33,980 nucleotides of DNA from Chara braunii (Eukaryota > Streptophyta > Charophyceae > Charales > Characeae), in the NCBI GenBank assembly GCA_003427395.1, contig BFEA01000008.1:7183833-7217812 (forward strand), written 5' to 3'. This document shows positions 28,979 through 33,980 of this stretch, piece after piece. Below the pieces are notes generated by a model that was not told the DNA's origin, searched no databases, and was given only the letters and a program-made list of their open reading frames with translations. The position numbers and the translations under genes are program-made. How positions within the stretch are numbered: the first letter of the stretch is position 1; every line of letters starts with the position of its first letter.

Positions 28979-29650
28979 TGAACAGATTTTGTGTTTGAAA
29001 AACACATTTGGTGCTTGTTTGAATTTCTGGTCTGCGCCACCGATCTCCTGAACTTCTCGGCAGACATGATGTGTGGTCCACGGTGCAGACCAGCCTGGCG
29101 GTGCACCAACCACAATTCGTGTTCCTTCCAAATTTCCGATCTGAGCGAAAGATATTCTCGTGTGAACATAACAAAAAAGTTGAGAAAACGCTTCTGAACT
29201 TCTTAGCGGACACCATCTTTGGTCCATGGTGCAGTCCCAGGTCCGGTTCTCAGTCAGTGCATGGAAATCATTTTGTCCTTCTTTCCAAGTCGCGGTCCGA
29301 GCCAACAATGTCTTCGTGTGAACACAATTATAAACATACTTCCAGACTTCTCAGCACATTTGATGTTTGGTCCACAATGCAGACCCAGGTTCTATCCCCC
29401 GTACGTAGATGAAACACAGGACCGCGCCAACAATGTCTTTGTGTGAACACAATAAACATACTTCCAGACTTCTCCGCACATTTGATGTTTGGTACACAAT
29501 GCAGACCCGGGTTCTATCCCCCGCGAGTACATGAAACACATTTGGTGCTTCTTTTGAATTTCCGGTCTGAGCCAACAACGTTCTCGTCTGAACACAATAA
29601 ACACTTGTCTGAAATTCTCAGCGGACATGATGTTTGGTCCGGCCAGGCCG
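28979..29650. repeat. Decayed tRNA-Gly-derived tandem array
   Basis: About four further units, roughly 110-170 bp apart, each with GGTCCAC..TGCAGACCC (near 29069, 29220, 29369, 29490), a spacer with GAGCCAACAATGTCTTCGTG and AACACAATAAACATAC, and a tail like ATGAAACACATTTGGTGCTT. The series looks like a satellite or SINE that grew from the tRNA-Gly units to its left. Confidence 0.65.
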
Positions 29651-30160
29651 CATGTGACACTGTCCTCCCTTTTTTTTCCTCCTCTCTTTTCAAATGCTGT
29701 CCTCTTCTTGATGTGATGGAATAAACTAGTGTATATTGCTATGAATAACATTGATAACAGTAATAGCACCATCCCACCTAACGAAAAGACAAAAAAGGGA
29801 GAGCTCCCATCAAATCAAGGACTGAAGGATCTGTTGCCATTCATTGCCTATACAGTCATTCCCCAACAGATCCGTTGCCATTCATTGCCTACACTCATTC
29901 CCCCAATCCAACACACAGTCATAATACCTGTATCTGGCCTGAAACTTGTTTCAAATACAAATTAAATTACCATGCCTTCTATTCGAGGGAAGATGGTAGT
30001 GGTTGACAGCCTGATATAAGAGGGGGAACAGAAGGGAAAAAGAAAACCAGTAAAAAAACTAGCGTACTTGGCTTGCCTGGCCATGCTGCCGTGCACCCCA
30101 GGGAAGTCGCCTGGGGGTCACCTGCACAGGGCACCTTGTGCAGGCAAAAATCATCCCTTT
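29651..30160. other. Gene-free stretch
   Basis: No gene recognised. GATCTGTTGCCATTCATTGC occurs near 29828 and again, slightly changed, near 29868. Confidence 0.5.
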
Positions 30161-30163
30161 TGC

Positions 30164-30410
30164 TTTCTTTTTTTTTTTTTTTTTTTTTGGGAGCATGCCC
30201 AGAGGAGCTCAAATCCACGCTCCTTTCTCATTTTGAGTGTTGGGTGTCAAGGGGGGGGGGGAAGGAGGGTATAAATTGGTTTTCAAGAGGCTAAAGGAGT
30301 CTCTAAATGGGGGTGCCTTAGTCTTTTTCTAATGGGAACAAAGCTCCAATCTATTTGTGGGGAGCAACACGTGCTGGGAATGGGGCCCAGCGTCCCATAT
30401 AGAAAATTAC
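30164..30410 (-). mobile_element. SINE-like copy, minus strand
   Basis: A long T-run (about 30169-30188) is followed by ~210 bases ending AATCTATTTGTGGGGAGCAA and GGGCCCAGCGTCCCATATAG, the same end as the copies at 12435 and 21442. A poly-G run (30251-30262) lies inside. The flank is not resolved well enough to call a target duplication. Confidence 0.65.
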
Positions 30411-30429
30411 ACAGGATTGAGAATTTGCA

Positions 30430-31345
30430 GTCCCGGGGCCACTACCCGGCTTTGGCTAAGAGCTAGATTAAGAGATGCAAACAAGCTACTGAAAATAGGC
30501 AAAAATTCAGGAACAGACTCAGACCCCCCTCCATCCTCGTTACCTCACACCGGCAAGTCTTACTGCAGCAGAGCCACCATCTCTGCTGCTGCTGTACCCT
30601 ATTACCATCCTACCAGCTAGCCCACTCACTAATAGGACGCTTGATATCCAACCTTCTTCTCCCACTCACCTAGGCAAAGTTTCAGGAAACGTTTCGAACC
30701 CCCCCATCCATCCTCTTTACCTCACTCCGGCAAGACTTACTGCAGCAGAGCCACCATCTCTGCTGCTGCTATACCCTATTTCCATCCTACCAGCTAACCC
30801 CTTCACTGGTAGGATGCTTGATATCCCGCCATCTACTTCCAACACCAACCAGCGCCGTTCTGACCGCAGATTTACGAGTATAACAGCATCTCGAGACCAC
30901 CAGAAGCAACTGAAAGACAATTTTGAAGGTTTGGGGTACTGGGGCCATTACCCGGCTTTGGCGAAGAAAAATTGGAGCCATATTAAGAATTACTATGGCA
31001 AAATTCAGAAAATAGGCAAGACTTAAAGAAACGCCTCAGAAAAACCCCATCCATCCTCTTTACCTCACTGAGGCTCACTCCGGCAAGACTTACTGCAGCA
31101 GAGCCACCATCTCCGCTGCTGCTGTACCCTATTTCCATCCTACCAGCAAGCCCCCTCGCTAGTAGGACGCTCATTATCCCACCATCTACTTCTCCCACTT
31201 ACGTAAGCAAAGGTTCAGAGAACGTTCCAGAAACCCCCATCCATCCTCTTACCTCACTCCGACAAGACTTACCACAGCAGAGCCACCATCTTCGCTGCTG
31301 CTATACCCTATTTCCATCCTACCAGCTAGCCGCCTCACTAGTAGG
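30430..31345. repeat. Higher-order repeat of ~510-530 bp with ~177-bp submodules
   Basis: A module centred on CTTACTGCAGCAGAGCCACC occurs near 30560, 30737, 31090 and 31270, with a fifth at about 32025; spacing is 177, 353 and 179 bases. A second module, GGGGCCACTACCCGGCTTTG, occurs at 30435 and 30941. The order is thus module P, M, M, repeated twice. No reading frame is conserved between copies. Confidence 0.75.
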
Positions 31346-31659
31346 GCGCTTGATATCCCCCCCTCTCCTTCCAACACCAACCAACCGCGACGTTCTGTCA
31401 TTGAACCACCACAGATCTATGAATATAACTACATCAAAGAAGCCTACAGTGAGTGGCAAGAAACCCCCAGAATCTTGAAGCGATCTCACGACCACCACAA
31501 AACAAATCAAACTTACTCATGAAAAATGAGAACCCATTGAGATTATCTGGAAGCCGACATAAACAAAAACCCGCTGCCCTAATGCTATCAACCGACTATC
31601 CTATGGCTGCCTCGACCCACATATCCAAGATACCAGGCTCTTCCAGGCCTCACACCCCC

Positions 31660-31860
31660 AACCGTTGGGTTACAGGGTGGCGCAACCCACCCCAGCTCCG
31701 ACCCGCGTCATCCTAATACCAGCTCGCAGTTAGCCACTGGACTGCCTTCCACCCTCGACAGTTCCCCAGATCTCTTTACCTGGCCTCTAACCCCCGCATA
31801 CTCAGGTTACAGGGCAGCGCAACCAAACCCCAGCTCCGGCCAGCGTCGTTCTGGCATCGG
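31660..31860. repeat. Two-copy repeat, ~135 bp apart
   Basis: GGTTACAGGG, GCGCAACC and CCCAGCTCCG occur in the same order at about 31667-31712 and 31803-31850. No gene. Confidence 0.65.
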
Positions 31861-32234
31861 CCAACCCTAACCTTATGGACATGATGGCGATAACCCACCG
31901 TCGGATAATCTGCTGAACACACCACGACAGCTAAGACTTCAAAATGCTTGGCTTTTTCCATGCACCTGTCGTGCTCAACACCCCCAACCACCTGAACACT
32001 CCCCCTGACCCCCCTCCGACAAGACTTATCACAGCGAAACCACCATCTTCGTTGCTGCTATGCCCTTTTTCAGTCCTACCGATTGACCCCCTCGCCAGCA
32101 GGACGCGTCACCTCCCTCCCACCACTAACCCCTCTCAACCAGGAGTGGTATCACAACGACTGGTGCAAGAACAAAACACTAGAATACCGTTCTCAGGCTA
32201 GTCAAAACATCAGGAAAAACAAGATTCAACAAAT

Positions 32235-32700
32235 TCATGAGACTATTGAAAATCTAAAACGTTAGAGATCACTATTCAAGATCAGAGTCGAGGCTCTGAT
32301 TTACAATCGTCAATATGAAAAAAACAGATCGAGAGTTAATCAAAAATTTTGGAGATCATTCATGATCCCACTGTATTGAATCAGGTTTGTGGATTATTCT
32401 TCACGAGTTCATTGAGAATCTAAAAAAATAGAAAACATTATTCAAGATCAAAGGCAAAACTCTGATTTACGATCATCAACATGATAGGATCAAATCGAGA
32501 ATTATTCGGAAAATTTGAATTCATTCATGAGTCCGCAGTTCTTGAATCAAATTAGAATTGAAAAACCTGAAGTTACCTGTCATGAGAAAATCAAATAGAA
32601 AAAATATTAAATTCTAAAACCAGAGATTAGAATAAAAAAATCGGATTTACAATCAGCTGTAACTCAGAATCAGGTTGCTATCTTGAAGCTACCTCCCAAA
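32235..32700. repeat. ~166-bp tandem repeat, two clear copies and a decayed third
   Basis: ATTCAAGATCA, CTCTGATTTAC and GAATCTAAAA recur in order at about 32250-32320 and 32415-32480, with a weaker version near 32590-32670. AT-rich and non-coding. Confidence 0.65.
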
Positions 32701-33980
32701 AAACGAGATCAAAACGAAAAAACGGAGGTCACTCAAGCCACGAAGAGCAAAACTATGGATCAAAGCATATAAACTAATCTCTCATCATGATGTGTCTGTC
32801 TCCCCCAAACCTTCAAGCCCTCCCGTATCGGCCCGAAGGCAACTCAACCATCACATAACCATTCTCTCGGCCATAAAAAAAAGACTGAACAATAAGGACT
32901 AACGGACCGTGGCTTCACTTTACCCCTCATTGCCACGTAGCAAAACAAAACCATCGAACTTGCCGGTGACCCCTCACTGGTAGTCCGGGGGGGAACGTAC
33001 CTTCCATACCCTTTGTTGCCCTTCAACACCTAACTCTTTTGTTGGACATGTGACACCCCGCCATTCGTAGCTCTGATGATGATGCTGGCAACCCATACCC
33101 TTCGCAACCCTTCACAAGCAGCTTCTTCGTAGTAACCTCATCCTCTACGCACGATGCATCACCCTAATCGTCATCCTTCCCATCATCATCCCTTCACCCA
33201 AAACCTCTCAACCACCACCTCACACCACCCCGAATCCACTCCCCCCAGCACCTCACCGCACCGTCGCTTATTGCCGTCCAACGTCGCTTGATTCGACTTC
33301 GCGCTGCACCGCCGCATGTCACCGCTCGGCGCCACTCGGCCTGACTGCGCGGGTAGGGCGCAACGTTGCGACGAACTATTTTTTGTGATCGCGCGACTTT
33401 CTGCGCGAAGCTGCTTGAGGAAATACGATGGGTCGGATGGGTGAACTGTGGGAAGATGGGTCGGGCGGGCAAATTGCATGAATGTCCTTGTTTCCTTTCG
33501 TTTTCTGCTAGAAGTTGTCGGATCGGTGACGGGAAATCCTGTGTCAACGGTTGGGTAGTCGCGCCATGACGAGTGCAAGAAATAACTGTACCATAGCTTC
33601 TTTCTTATTCTGCTGTGAGCACTGGGAATTTTGGCACGATCCTCGCGCGGGAATATCGTTTTTGAATTTTCAAACTGATGTCGAGCCACCACGGGCTCAC
33701 GAAATTGTTTTTCTTTTTTTTAGAATTTCCTTTTGCAATTAGGACTTAGGCTAGGAATTTAGGTACGCTTAATTTTGTTGCGCCTCGCTTGCGCGCATCT
33801 TGCTGCGCTGGGAAATGGGCTCTGACTGGATCGCGCCCTTAATCTTGTACAACTGTCGTTTTTGGCGGGCGCGATTGTAACTGTTTCTCTCTTCTTTCTT
33901 GGTTTCCTCGTGTTTGCCCGCCTTCTTCTTCTTCCTCGCCTCGCATACTCTGTTCTAATTGGTGGGAATGCCTGCATCGC
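32700..33980. other. Right end of window, no gene recognised
   Basis: More GC-balanced than its left neighbour. Several ORFs of 60-170 codons exist on both strands, but none shows a known domain or convincing composition. A gene may start to the right of the window, with this as its upstream region; that is only a possibility. Confidence 0.45.

Noticed and set aside
28369-29308. 266- and 232-codon frames with repeated AGNRTRVC-type motifs
   Set aside because: They run antisense through tRNA-Gly copies and their decayed relatives; the repetition is that of the tRNA T-arm, not a protein.
33186-33692. 168-codon minus-strand frame
   Set aside because: No recognisable domain, no codon or composition signal, and an overlapping frame of similar quality exists; it could be chance.

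Overview
The window reads as nuclear DNA of a streptophyte (green plant lineage). Supporting signs are plant-type initiator-tRNA-Met primer binding sites on Ty3/gypsy retrotransposons, a Nudix hydrolase of the plant NUDX9 / animal NUDT22 family, and a stray piece of mitochondrial nad5. The style of the gag protein and the very heavy microsatellite load remind me of the charophyte alga Chara, but that is recollection and not a computed match. The window is almost all repeats and holds one convincing intact protein gene.

Layout. 1-225: nad5 fragment of mitochondrial origin, minus strand, running off the left edge. 226-1385: no gene; an inverted repeat, a short tandem repeat and a few N. 1385-8718: Ty3/gypsy element 1 on the minus strand, with 5' LTR, primer site, AT-rich leader with a 32-bp satellite, gag, a textbook -1 frameshift heptamer at the gag stop, then protease, RT, RNase H and integrase; its 3' end and 3' LTR are missing. 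8719-9936: poly-G and polypurine tract. 9937-11031: intronless Nudix hydrolase ORF with a possible 5'UTR intron. 11195-18350: degenerate Ty3/gypsy element 2 on the plus strand, interrupted by a SINE-like insert and a 928-bp Mutator-like element with a perfect 9-bp target duplication. 18836-19146: a MITE-like foldback. 25918-19200: degenerate Ty3/gypsy element 3 on the minus strand, sharing its LTR and leader with element 2 and interrupted by a 937-bp hAT-like element (8-bp target duplication), SINE-like copies and a (CT)n tract grown inside its RNase H codons. 26000-28300: no gene recognised. 28358-29650: tRNA-Glu(CTC), two identical tRNA-Gly(GCC) copies and a decaying array derived from tRNA-Gly. 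29980-32700: a further SINE-like copy and several tandem or higher-order repeats. 32700-33980: no gene recognised.

The Nudix gene sits in a small island between two retroelements: the LTR of element 1 lies about 1.2 kb upstream and reads away from it, and the LTR of element 2 starts about 160 bp after its stop codon. Elements 2 and 3 point towards each other, so their LTR and leader sequences form a large, interrupted inverted repeat about 10 kb apart. I see no new defence or metabolic system. The most interesting material is the nested, datable transposon record: filled and empty insertion sites for the SINE-like and hAT-like inserts in the same window, repeat birth inside a dead gene, the gag-pol recoding site, and the tRNA-derived array.
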